A model generated the notes under the pieces. That model ran no database searches. It was not told the DNA's origin and saw only the letters and a list, made by a program, of their open reading frames with translations. A DNA stretch of 64,000 nucleotides from JALORV01 sp963712485. GTDB taxonomy: Bacteria; Pseudomonadota; Gammaproteobacteria; Burkholderiales; Burkholderiaceae_F. A program made the position numbers and the translations under genes. The stretch's first letter is position 1. Each line of letters opens with the position of its first letter. Location of the stretch: assembly GCA_963712485.1 (NCBI GenBank), contig CAVQID010000043.1, positions 124,001 through 188,000 of the forward strand, read 5' to 3'. Below are positions 1-8,778 of the stretch, piece by piece.

Positions 1-1
1 G

Positions 2-82
2 GAAGCGATCGACCTGCAGGACAGCATCAAGAACTTCAAGTATTTCCCGGTCGCGAGCATCGGCGTCACGATCGGCTTCTAG
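2..82 (+). CDS. C-terminal end of an outer-membrane-type protein (partial)
   Basis: Only the last 26 codons and the TAG stop are in the window. The tail alternates polar and hydrophobic residues and ends in an aromatic phenylalanine (IGVTIGF), the usual signature of the final strand of an outer-membrane beta-barrel recognised by the BAM machinery. The family cannot be named from so short a piece. It lies about 50 bp upstream of a tRNA gene on the same strand. Barrel assignment is inference from the C-terminal pattern only. Confidence 0.45.
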   Translation, partial: EAIDLQDSIKNFKYFPVASIGVTIGF

Positions 83-131
83 CGGGCCGCGGGCGAAGAG
101 GCGCGGGGCTGCATGGTAAACTCGCGACCTC

Positions 132-208
132 GCGCCCGTAGCTCAGTTGGATAGAGTACTTGGCTACGAACCAAGGGGTCGTGGGTTCGAATCCTGCCGG
201 GCGCGCCA
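132..208 (+). tRNA. tRNA-Arg (anticodon ACG)
   Basis: A full cloverleaf can be folded: the acceptor arm GCGCCCG (132-138) pairs with CGGGCGC (198-204), discriminator G205 follows, and CCA is encoded at 206-208. The anticodon stem CTTGG/CCAAG encloses a seven-base loop with ACG at 166-168. The T-arm contains GTTCGAATC. ACG (read as ICG after deamination) decodes CGN arginine codons. Confidence 0.95.
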
Positions 209-217
209 CACCACGAA

Positions 218-249
218 GGGCCTGCAATAGCTGCAGGCCCTTTTCTTTT
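218..249 (+). terminator. Rho-independent terminator after tRNA-Arg
   Basis: A nine-base-pair stem, GGGCCTGCA (218-226) with TGCAGGCCC (232-240), closes a five-base loop and is followed at once by TTTTCTTTT. It lies ten bases after the tRNA CCA end and is a canonical intrinsic terminator. Confidence 0.9.
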
Positions 250-457
250 GCGGCGTTGCTGTCGTGAGGTCGACGTGCGGTGACGGGGTGCCCTCGTCCG
301 CCGCGAATCCGAGGCGAGCGTCAATCACGCTCGTTCGCTGGTGTCTTCGCACGCGCCGGCGGCTCAATCGTTGTCATCGCTCAGAACATTGCGCCACCCG
401 GCGGGCAGACTTCAAAGTCGAGGGATGGCTGCCCCACAGCGAGATAGCGAGGACCAC

Positions 458-2170
458 ATGCTCAAGCCCTGGCTCGCTCAATACCCGGCCGGCGTGCCGG
501 CCGAGATCGACGTCGACAAGTTCGGCTCCCTGAAAGAGGTGCTGACGGTTAGTTGCGAGCGCTTTGCTGACCTGGCGGCTTTCAACTCGATGGGCACGGT
601 GATGACGTTCCGGCAACTCGACGAGGCCAGCCGCGCCTTTGCGGCTTGGCTGCAGAAGGTTGCCAAACTGAAGCGCGGCGATCGTGTCGCTTTGATGATG
701 CCCAACCTGTTGCAGTACCCGGTTGCAATGTTCGGGGTGCTACGGGCGGGAATGGTGGTGGTCAATGTCAACCCGCTCTACACACCGCGCGAACTCGAGC
801 ATCAGTTGACCGACTCAGGCGCGGTGGCCATCGTGGTGCTGGAGAGCTTCGCGCACACGGTGCAGCAGGTGCTCAAGTCGACGCCAGTGCGCACGGTCAT
901 CACGACGCAGGTCGGCGATCTGCTGCCGCCGCTCAAGCGGCTGCTGACCAACGCCGTGGTCAAGCATGTGAAGAAGATGGTGCCGCCATGGCAGTTGGCC
1001 GGTTCGATGGACTTCAACCAGGTGCTGGTCGCTGGCCGTGCCCGGTCGCTCGACGATGTGACGCTCACCCATGATGACCTTGCGTTCCTGCAGTACACCG
1101 GCGGCACCACGGGCGTAGCGAAGGGTGCGATGCTGACCCACGGAAACATGGTGGCCAATGTGCTCCAGGTTGCTGCATGGATGTCACCCAATCTGAAGGA
1201 CGGCGTTGAAACGTTGGTCATCCCGCTGCCGCTGTATCACGTGTTCGCATTGACCGGCTGTCTGTCGTTCTTCGGCATCGGCACGCAGACCGTGCTGATC
1301 GCCAACCCGCGCGATCTGCCGGCGTTCTTCAAGTCGCTCAGGCAGACACGGTTTAGCGCAATTATCGGTGTCAACACACTGTTCCGCGCCTTGCTCGACG
1401 CGCCGGAGTCCGCCAAGGTCGACTGGAGGCATCTGAAACTCGCAGTCGCCGGCGGCATGGCCGTACAAAAGGTTGTTGCGCATCGCTGGAGGCAGATGAC
1501 CGGCGTGCCGCTGGTGGAAGGCTACGGCCTCACCGAGAGCGCACCGGTCGCGATCGCCAACCCGGTCACCATCGAGGAGTGGAGCGGTCAGATCGGCGTT
1601 CCGCTTCCCAGCACGGACGCCGCGATCCTCGACGACGAAGGCAAGCCGGTCGCGCTAGGTGAAGTGGGCGAGATCTGCCTGCGCGGACCGCAGGTGATGA
1701 AGGGCTACTGGAACCGCGCTGAGGAAACCGCCCATGTCTTTACCGCGGACGGCTGGCTGCGCACCGGCGACATGGGCGTAATGGATGCGCTGGGAAACAT
1801 CCGCATCACCGACCGCAAGAAAGACATGATCGTCGTGTCCGGGTTCAAGGTTTTTCCCAACGAGATCGAGGATGTGCTGACGGCTCACCCCGGCGTGCTG
1901 GAAGCCGCGGCAATCGGTGTGCACGATGAGCGCTCTGGCGAGGCGGTCAAGGTGTTCGTCGTGCGTAAGGACGCGGCACTGACGGAGGGCGAACTGCTCT
2001 CGCACTGCAAGCAGCATCTGACGGGGTACAAGATGCCGCGCCTTGTCGAGTTCCGCAGCGCGCCGTTGCCGAAGACAAATATCGGCAAGATCCTGCGGCG
2101 TGAACTGCGCGACGGCAGCGCGATGGCCCCGGCCGCGGCAGTGACGCACGCGCCGGCCACTCAAGCCTAG
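458..2170 (+). CDS. fadD: Long-chain fatty acid--CoA ligase FadD
   Basis: Activates fatty acids to acyl-CoA through an acyl-adenylate (ANL/AMP-binding superfamily). The reading is 570 residues, close to the 561 of E. coli FadD, and matches it almost end to end: the N-terminal WLAQYPAGVPAEI block, MMPNLLQYPVA, the P-loop-like YTGGTTGVAKGAML, EGYGLTES, the TGD adenylate motif (LRTGDMGVMD), the hinge DRKKDMIVVSGFKVFPNEIE and the C-terminal catalytic lysine in LPKTNIGKILRREL. I chose ATG 458 because the protein then begins like FadD; the frame is open further upstream (from about 341, with another ATG at 425) but that stretch has no family similarity. The stop overlaps the GNAT gene by one base, suggesting one transcript. 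Confidence 0.95.
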   Translation: MLKPWLAQYPAGVPAEIDVDKFGSLKEVLTVSCERFADLAAFNSMGTVMTFRQLDEASRAFAAWLQKVAKLKRGDRVALMMPNLLQYPVAMFGVLRAGMVVVNVNPLYTPRELEHQLTDSGAVAIVVLESFAHTVQQVLKSTPVRTVITTQVGDLLPPLKRLLTNAVVKHVKKMVPPWQLAGSMDFNQVLVAGRARSLDDVTLTHDDLAFLQYTGGTTGVAKGAMLTHGNMVANVLQVAAWMSPNLKDGVETLVIPLPLYHVFALTGCLSFFGIGTQTVLIANPRDLPAFFKSLRQTRFSAIIGVNTLFRALLDAPESAKVDWRHLKLAVAGGMAVQKVVAHRWRQMTGVPLVEGYGLTESAPVAIANPVTIEEWSGQIGVPLPSTDAAILDDEGKPVALGEVGEICLRGPQVMKGYWNRAEETAHVFTADGWLRTGDMGVMDALGNIRITDRKKDMIVVSGFKVFPNEIEDVLTAHPGVLEAAAIGVHDERSGEAVKVFVVRKDAALTEGELLSHCKQHLTGYKMPRLVEFRSAPLPKTNIGKILRRELRDGSAMAPAAAVTHAPATQA

Positions 2171-2712
2171 TGCGCGTGGTGATGCTGCCCGCACGATATC
2201 GTCCCCGGCGCCTCAGGCTGCGCGACGGCCGCGAAGTGTCGCTACGCGCAATCGCCGCGACCGACGCAGTGGAGATCGGCCACGCCTTCGAGCGGCTGTC
2301 AGCCGATTCGCGTTACTACCGCTTCATGCAGCACAAGAGGGAACTCGATCCCGCGGCGCTGGAACGAGGCGTTAACCCGCGACCGGGGCGTGACTTCGCG
2401 TTCGTGGCCACGAGTCCGACGGCGGACGGCTTCGACATCGTGGGTGCCGCGCAATACGTGCGCGCGACTGACAGGCGCGCCAAGACCTGCGAGTTCGCGA
2501 TCACCGTGGCTGAAGACTGGCGTGGTACCGGACTCGGCGCCCAGTTGCTCGCCAGTCTTGTGCGAAGGGCGCGGCGCGATGGTTACAGGAGGATGGAAGG
2601 TGCGGTGATCGCCGATAACGTGCCGATGCTCACGTTGGCGCGGAAGCTCAAATTTACGGTGCACGCGGTGCCCGAGGACACCACTGTGGTCCGGGTGCAG
2701 CGCACGTTGTAA
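2170..2712 (+). CDS. GNAT-family N-acetyltransferase (Pat-like)
   Basis: A 180-residue single GNAT domain with a basic N-terminus. The acetyl-CoA pyrophosphate-binding motif RGTGLGAQL (R/Q-x-x-G-x-G/A) is visible after a GNAT beta-strand (CEFAITV). The block 'LRDGREVSLRAI..TDAVEIGHAFERLS..SRYYRFM' resembles the GNAT domain of Pat-type protein lysine acetyltransferases that modify acyl-CoA synthetases. GTG 2170 overlaps the fadD stop TAG by one base; ATG 2182 is an alternative. Translational coupling to fadD makes acetylation control of FadD an attractive inference, but small-molecule substrates are equally possible from sequence. Confidence 0.8.
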   Translation: MRVVMLPARYRPRRLRLRDGREVSLRAIAATDAVEIGHAFERLSADSRYYRFMQHKRELDPAALERGVNPRPGRDFAFVATSPTADGFDIVGAAQYVRATDRRAKTCEFAITVAEDWRGTGLGAQLLASLVRRARRDGYRRMEGAVIADNVPMLTLARKLKFTVHAVPEDTTVVRVQRTL

Positions 2713-3300
2713 CTGAAAGATCGCTTCCCGAAGTGCGTCCTCATCACTGGCCACGCAGGATTTCTTCGCGAGCGACGGGCACACAGGCCAGCGATGCTCG
2801 CTGACAGCGCTTTGGGGCATACTTTCCAGCATCCGCGGGTCGAATTTTCTTGCTCCGCATCCGACGACTCATTCTCGGGGCGAGGCGAGTTGCTGAGGGT
2901 GGATTGCCGCGAAAGTTCCGTGATTGATGCTCGAACTCGAAGACGGTTGCTGCAAGTCATTGAAGGACGATCGTCCGTAGAAGCCTTCGAAGGTCTTCCA
3001 GCCGGGGGTCGCGGGCTCAGAGGGTTCGGCCCACGCAAATTTTCAGTCGCTGCCAACGATGTGGGCCCCTTTTTCCGGTACCGATGTGGCATAAGAGGTG
3101 CCGTCATTGGGTTTTGCGGGAGTGGCTGGTGCGTTCCGCAATGCTCGGTGTCCGGGGTTTACGTCCGCCCCGGGAAACGGCATTGCAATCCCCGACTCCA
3201 CGTGGATGATCTCGGGGCGGAGTCTCCCGGAACAAAACCGTCACCGGCAGACCCTCGCCGTGGCCTCTGCTCGATATTGACCGCTTTCGCAAGGTAACCG
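2713..3300. other. 588-bp gap without a convincing gene
   Basis: No coding sequence with family similarity or good codon bias was recognised. The longest frame (2794-3297) has an unnatural amino-acid composition. Two perfect palindromes lie close together, GGACGATCGTCC at 2965-2976 and CCTTCGAAGG at 2984-2993; either could be a regulator site. The gap ends with AAGG at 3291-3294 just before the probable ndvB start. Confidence 0.5.
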
Positions 3301-6300
3301 CTGAACCTCTACCGATATCTATCCAACTGGTTTGATGCGCTGTCGCGGCCGCAGCGATGGGGCGCGCGCGACGAGCCGCTATGGGCGGAAGTGTTCAGCC
3401 CAGAGCGGCTCGAGCAACACGCCGAAAGTCTTGCGGAAGCACAGACGACCGGGGAGCTGCGCCTTCCGTGGTTCGGTTTTGCCCGACGCAGCGCCGACAA
3501 CGCGCGCGTCCTGAATGGCGCCTACGAAGCGATTGCCGACGCCGTCGATAAGCAGAGCTCGATCACTCCGGCCGCCGAGTGGCTGCTGAACAACTTTCAT
3601 ATTGTCGAAGAGCAGATCCGCGACATCCGCCTGCTGTTGCCGTCTGGCTTCTTTCGTGAACTGCCGGCGCTCGACAGCGGTCCGCTCTTCGGTATGCCCC
3701 GAATCTACGGCATTGCGTGGGCGTTCACCGCGCACACCGACAGCCATTTCGACGCCGCCCTGCTGCAGCGTTTTGTCGCGGCCTACCAGCGCGTCCAGCC
3801 GCTGACGCTGGCCGAGCTCTGGGCGCTGCCGATCATGCTGCGCATCGTGATGATCGAGAACCTGCGGCGCCTGGCCGCCCGCATCGTCGAATCCATCGAT
3901 GGTCGCGAACTGGCCGATCGCTTTGCCGATGAATTGCTCGGTCTCGGCCCCAGCGGTACCTCGAACGAGCCCAGCTGGCCGTTCGAAGAGGATTTGCCAC
4001 TGCCGCGCGCTTCGGCAGCACAGCTTTACCAACGACTGCGGTACGCCGATGTCGTGGCCGCTCCGGTGCTCGCGACACTGGCCGAACGCCTGGCGCGGGA
4101 GGGCACCCACCCGGAGGAAGTCGTACGGCTCGAGGTGGATCGGCAGACGGCGGCCGACCTGTCGGTGCGCAACCTGATCACCAGCCTGCGGCTGATTTCC
4201 TCTTTCGAATGGCAGAAGTTCGTCGAGGCGGTGAGCCTGGTGCACGACGCGCTGAGCAAGGCGCCGCTCTTCGCCACCATGGATTTCACGACCCGCGACC
4301 GCTATCGGCACGCTGTCGAGCAACTGGCACGCCGAGCGCCGTTGACGGAACTCGAAGTGGCCAAGGTTGCCGTCGCGCGCGCTGCACAGGCAGGCCCCAC
4401 GTCGGAACCGCACCTGCAGGACCCCGGCTACTACCTGATCGACGACGGTCGGGAGGATTTCGAGCGCGAGGTCGGATATCGCGTCCCGATCGTGCAGAAG
4501 ATGTCCCGCGCGGCGCTGCGGATCGCGCTTCCACTGTACCTCGCGGCAGTCTTGTTCCTGACCGTCAGCATGCTGGCGATCACAATGTTTTCGAGCGTGG
4601 ATGCCGGCGCTGCCGCGGTCGTCTTGCTGCTCGGCGCACTGGGAGTCTTTCCGGCCTCCGACATCGCGGTCACGCTTGTCAATCGTCTCGCCGGCGCGGT
4701 GGCTGCGCCACGGCACGTCCCACGTCTGGAACTCTCCGGCGGCATACCCGCATCGATGCGCACGTTTGTCGTCGTGCCCTTCCTGCTCGGCAGCGACGAG
4801 GCTACGGCAGAGCAGGTCCATCAGCTGGAAACGCGGTACCTGTCGAGCGGGCCTGGAGAGGTCTACTTCGCGCTGCTCACCGACTGGCCCGACGCTGAAA
4901 GCGAGCAGATGCCCGAGGACCGCGCCCAATATGACTACGCGGTGGCGGCCATAGCCATGCTCAACAGCCGTTACCGGTTGATATTCGATAGGGCGTCACC
5001 AGCCCAGCGCTTCTATCTATTCCACCGACGTCGCCTCTGGAATCCGGCGCAGTCGCGCTGGATGGGATGGGAACGCAAGCGCGGAAAGTTGCAGGAATTC
5101 AATCGGCTGTTGCGAGGCGCGGAGGACACATCGTTCGTCGTCGATGCGAATTACGTGCCGCCGCCTGCCGATGTGCGCTTTGTTCTGACGCTCGACGCCG
5201 ACACGATCCTGCCGATCGGTGCGGTAGCGGAACTGGTCGGGACCCTGATGCACCCGCTGAACCGGCCGCAGTTCGACAACACGGGCCGGGTCGTCAAAGG
5301 CTACGGCATCCTGCAACCGCGGATTACGCCGGCGCTGCCCACACGCGTCGGCGGGACACGCTTCCAGCAACTGTTTTCCGGCAATGCCGGTGTCGATCCG
5401 TACACGTTCCAGGTGTCGGACATCAATCAGGATCTTTTCGGCGAGGGCACTTTCACGGGCAAAGGCCTGTACGACGTCGACGCCTTCGAAGCGGCGCTTG
5501 CCGGGCGAACACCCGAGAACGCGATCCTCAGTCATGACCTTTTCGAAGGCAGTTTCGCGCGCTGCGGATTCGTCAGCGACGTCGAGCTGTTCGAGGAATT
5601 TCCGTCGCATACCGGCGTTGCGGACATGCGGTCGCACCGCTGGGCGCGCGGGGACTGGCAACTGCTTCCGTGGATCTGCGGCCGCTATTCCCGCGGCGTT
5701 CCCGCGCTGGCGCGCTGGAAGATGATCGAGAACCTGCGCCGCTCGCTGTCGGCTCTGGCGATGTTTCTGGTTCTGGTCGCAACTTGGCTGCTTCCGAGCG
5801 TTGATCCCGTGCCTTGGGTTGTCCTGGTGCTGGTCACGCTGCTGCTACCGCAGGCGCTGCCGCTCTTTGAACGTCTGGTGCCGCAGCCGAATCTTGACCG
5901 CGGCCACTGGCTACACAGCTTGAGGGCGGACTTCGTCGCGGCGGTAGAGCGGGCCGCCGTGAACCTGGCGCTGCTCGCACACCACGCTTGGCTCACGTGC
6001 GATGCGATCGTGCGCACTCTCGCGCGACTGGTAACTCACCGCAATCTGCTCGAGTGGAACACCAGCGCGCAGGTGCAGACGGCGGCTCGGCTGTCCGCCG
6101 CGAGCTTCGTGAAGAGCATGCTGCCTGCCGTCGTGATCGCCGCGGCGGTGGCGGCGGCGGTGTACTGGACCCAGCCCGAACGTCTCCCCGTGGTGGTGCC
6201 GTTTGTCGTGCTGTGGCTGCTGGCGCCGGTGGTCGCCTGGCGCATCAGCACGCCGCCCAGGCGCGGGGCCGCCGGTTCCATCGACGCGGCCGACGTCGCT

Positions 6301-8778
6301 GCACTGCGCCTGGTCGCTCGCCGCACCTGGCTTTACTTCGCGACCTTCGTCAACAAAGATAATCACTTCCTTCCGCCCGACAATTTTCAGGAGGAACCCG
6401 AACCCGTCATCGCCCATCGCAGCTCGCCGACCAATTTCGGCCTGTACCTGCTCGCCGTCGTCGCCGCGCGGGACGTGGGCTGGATCAGCCTGCATGAAAT
6501 GATCAGCCGGCTCGAAGCGACGCTTGATGGCATGGATGCCTTGCCGCGCCATCGTGGCCACTTTCTCAACTGGATCGACACGCTGACGCTGCGTCCGCTC
6601 GAGCCGCGATACGTGTCGACTGTTGATAGCGGCAACCTGGCCGCGATGTTGCTGGTGCTGGCGCAGGCATGCAATGAGGCGATCATCCGGCCGCTTCCTG
6701 AGGCTCGTGTGCTGGCGGGGATCAGCGACGATGTCGCGTTGCTGCGACGCTCGCTGCTGCATGCCGACCAAAGTCGCAGCGCCGTCGGCGTTGGCTTCGA
6801 TGAGTTGCATGAGGCGTTGCTGCGGGTCGAGCGCCTGCTCGAGTCGCTGCCGCTTGCCTCGCAAGACCGCGATCGCCATTTCGAAGAACTCGAGGCGGCG
6901 GCGGCGGACCTGCATGACATCGTCAAGACCCTGGCCACCGAAGGCAAAGCCGGAGAGCTTGACGAGGCTGTGCTCTGGGCGGAGGCCGTGTACCTGAACG
7001 TTCGCGGGCACCGGCACGATCGCCTCGAGTTGGTGCCCTGGCGTGAGGCGATGGAGCGCGAAGACAACGTGAGGGAACTCAACGACAGCGTTGCAACTGG
7101 CGAGGGCCACGGTGCCGACCCGGATTCCATCGGCAGGATCGTTCACTCCCAGCATGCCGTTGAAGCACTGGCTGATCGCCTGCGAGCGCTGTCGCGCAGG
7201 GCGCGCCAGCTGTTCGACGAAATGGACTTCAGCTTTCTGTACGACGACACACGCGACCTGTTCTCGATCGGCTATCTGGTTGAAGACGGCAAGCTCGACC
7301 TGGGCTGTTACGACCTGCTCGCCTCGGAGGCGAGGCTCACCAGTTTCATCGCGATTGCAAAGCGCGACGTGCCCGCCGACCACTGGTTCCGGCTCGGCCG
7401 CACGCTCGTTCCGGTCGACGGTGGCGCTGCACTGGTTTCATGGTCGGGATCGATGTTCGAGTACCTGATGCCATCGCTGCTGATGGATACGCCTCACGGC
7501 AGCCTGCTCGAGGCGACCGTGCGCCGCGTCATCGCGCGACACATCAGTTTCGGTCAGGAGCGCAACGTTCCTTGGGGCATCTCCGAATCGGCCTACAACT
7601 CACGCGACATCCATCTCACTTACCAGTATTCCAACTTCGGCGTGCCGGGTCTCGGCCTGAAGCGCGGCCTGGGGAAGGACACCGTCGTCGCCCCTTACGC
7701 CACCGCGCTTGCGGCGATGTACGACGCGAAGAGCGCCGTGGCGAACTTCGAACGGCTGGCTTCGGTCGGCGCACTCGGGCGCTACGGTTTCTATGAGGCG
7801 CTCGATTTCACTGCCAGCCGCCTGCCGAAATCGAAGGACGTGGCCATCGTGCGCGCTTACATGGCCCACCACCAGGGAATGACTCTGGTTGCGCTGGCCA
7901 ATGTGATTCTCGAAGGCGAGATGCGCCACCGCTTCCATCGCATACCGATGGTGCAGGCGACCGAACTGTTGCTGCAGGAAACCGCGCAGCGCGACGTCAC
8001 GCTTGCGCTGCCGCGATCCGACCGGGCCACGCCGGCGGTTGCCAGTTCACTGGCCGGACCGCTCGACCGTCGCGTCAATTCACCGCATGCCGTGCCGCCG
8101 TCGACGCAGCTGTTATCGAACGGCCGCTACAGCGTGATGGTCACGGCGGCGGGTGCCGGCTACAGCCACTGGCGCGAGCTGGCGGTCACGCGCTGGCGCG
8201 AGGACGCGACGCGTGACTGCTGGGGCACTTTTCTTTACCTGCGCGATCGGGCGAGCGGATATCTGTGGTCTGCCGGTTATCAGCCGGTATGCGTCGAGCC
8301 GGTGCATTACGAAGCGGAGTTCGCCGAGGACCGCGTGCGCATCATGCGCGCTGACGCCGGTATCGAGTCGTCGCTGGAGATCATGGTTACGGCTGACGAT
8401 GATGCCGAGATCCGGCGTCTGACGCTGAGGAACACCGGCTCGAGGCGGCGCGAGATCGAAATCACCTCGTATGCCGAAATCGTGCTCGCCACACCTGCGG
8501 CCGACGAGGCCCATCCCGCCTTCTCCAATCTCTTCGTTCAGACCGAATATGTGGCCCAGGTCAACGCACTTCTCGCCACCCGCCGGCCGCGTTCCACGCA
8601 CGAAGAACCGTTGTGGGCAGCCCACGCGGTCGCCTACGACAGCAGGAACGAAGGCGGCACCGGCATCGAGTTCGAGACCGACCGCGTCAAGTTTCTTCGG
8701 CCGCGGTCGCACCGTTCGCGCGCCCCTGGCATTGATGGAGGGCAGACGCCTGTCGAACACCGTCGGCGCGGTTCTTGA
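3301..8778 (+). CDS. ndvB: Cyclic beta-1,2-glucan synthase NdvB/ChvB, N-terminal glycosyltransferase part (frameshifted)
   Basis: First part of a cyclic beta-1,2-glucan synthetase, an inner-membrane enzyme that builds periplasmic or exported cyclic glucans from UDP-glucose. Visible are an N-terminal domain with NNFHIVEEQIRDIR, two hydrophobic segments near 4500-4700, a glycosyltransferase domain with LTLDADTILP, a HDLFEG acceptor motif and HRWARGDWQL, a second membrane cluster (about 5740-6240), the glucan-binding domain with NVPWGISESAYN and AHHQGM. Similarity begins upstream of the first standard start (GTG 3391): the in-frame codons 3301-3390 read like protein. No ATG/GTG/TTG occurs there, so CTG 3301, six bases after AAGG, is my candidate. 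The frame loses similarity after codon AAG 8689-8691 and stops at 8778. See the companion entry. Confidence 0.85.
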   Translation: MNLYRYLSNWFDALSRPQRWGARDEPLWAEVFSPERLEQHAESLAEAQTTGELRLPWFGFARRSADNARVLNGAYEAIADAVDKQSSITPAAEWLLNNFHIVEEQIRDIRLLLPSGFFRELPALDSGPLFGMPRIYGIAWAFTAHTDSHFDAALLQRFVAAYQRVQPLTLAELWALPIMLRIVMIENLRRLAARIVESIDGRELADRFADELLGLGPSGTSNEPSWPFEEDLPLPRASAAQLYQRLRYADVVAAPVLATLAERLAREGTHPEEVVRLEVDRQTAADLSVRNLITSLRLISSFEWQKFVEAVSLVHDALSKAPLFATMDFTTRDRYRHAVEQLARRAPLTELEVAKVAVARAAQAGPTSEPHLQDPGYYLIDDGREDFEREVGYRVPIVQKMSRAALRIALPLYLAAVLFLTVSMLAITMFSSVDAGAAAVVLLLGALGVFPASDIAVTLVNRLAGAVAAPRHVPRLELSGGIPASMRTFVVVPFLLGSDEATAEQVHQLETRYLSSGPGEVYFALLTDWPDAESEQMPEDRAQYDYAVAAIAMLNSRYRLIFDRASPAQRFYLFHRRRLWNPAQSRWMGWERKRGKLQEFNRLLRGAEDTSFVVDANYVPPPADVRFVLTLDADTILPIGAVAELVGTLMHPLNRPQFDNTGRVVKGYGILQPRITPALPTRVGGTRFQQLFSGNAGVDPYTFQVSDINQDLFGEGTFTGKGLYDVDAFEAALAGRTPENAILSHDLFEGSFARCGFVSDVELFEEFPSHTGVADMRSHRWARGDWQLLPWICGRYSRGVPALARWKMIENLRRSLSALAMFLVLVATWLLPSVDPVPWVVLVLVTLLLPQALPLFERLVPQPNLDRGHWLHSLRADFVAAVERAAVNLALLAHHAWLTCDAIVRTLARLVTHRNLLEWNTSAQVQTAARLSAASFVKSMLPAVVIAAAVAAAVYWTQPERLPVVVPFVVLWLLAPVVAWRISTPPRRGAAGSIDAADVAALRLVARRTWLYFATFVNKDNHFLPPDNFQEEPEPVIAHRSSPTNFGLYLLAVVAARDVGWISLHEMISRLEATLDGMDALPRHRGHFLNWIDTLTLRPLEPRYVSTVDSGNLAAMLLVLAQACNEAIIRPLPEARVLAGISDDVALLRRSLLHADQSRSAVGVGFDELHEALLRVERLLESLPLASQDRDRHFEELEAAAADLHDIVKTLATEGKAGELDEAVLWAEAVYLNVRGHRHDRLELVPWREAMEREDNVRELNDSVATGEGHGADPDSIGRIVHSQHAVEALADRLRALSRRARQLFDEMDFSFLYDDTRDLFSIGYLVEDGKLDLGCYDLLASEARLTSFIAIAKRDVPADHWFRLGRTLVPVDGGAALVSWSGSMFEYLMPSLLMDTPHGSLLEATVRRVIARHISFGQERNVPWGISESAYNSRDIHLTYQYSNFGVPGLGLKRGLGKDTVVAPYATALAAMYDAKSAVANFERLASVGALGRYGFYEALDFTASRLPKSKDVAIVRAYMAHHQGMTLVALANVILEGEMRHRFHRIPMVQATELLLQETAQRDVTLALPRSDRATPAVASSLAGPLDRRVNSPHAVPPSTQLLSNGRYSVMVTAAGAGYSHWRELAVTRWREDATRDCWGTFLYLRDRASGYLWSAGYQPVCVEPVHYEAEFAEDRVRIMRADAGIESSLEIMVTADDDAEIRRLTLRNTGSRRREIEITSYAEIVLATPAADEAHPAFSNLFVQTEYVAQVNALLATRRPRSTHEEPLWAAHAVAYDSRNEGGTGIEFETDRVKFLRPRSHRSRAPGIDGGQTPVEHRRRGS

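Noticed and set aside
79..367. Minus-strand reading frames containing RIRTHDPLVRS and RQDSNPRPLGS-type peptides
   Set aside because: These are the notorious antisense translations of a tRNA gene (here tRNA-Arg at 132-208) and not proteins.
2794..3297. A 167-codon open frame before ndvB
   Set aside because: Unnatural composition, no family similarity, no ribosome site; high GC creates long chance frames.
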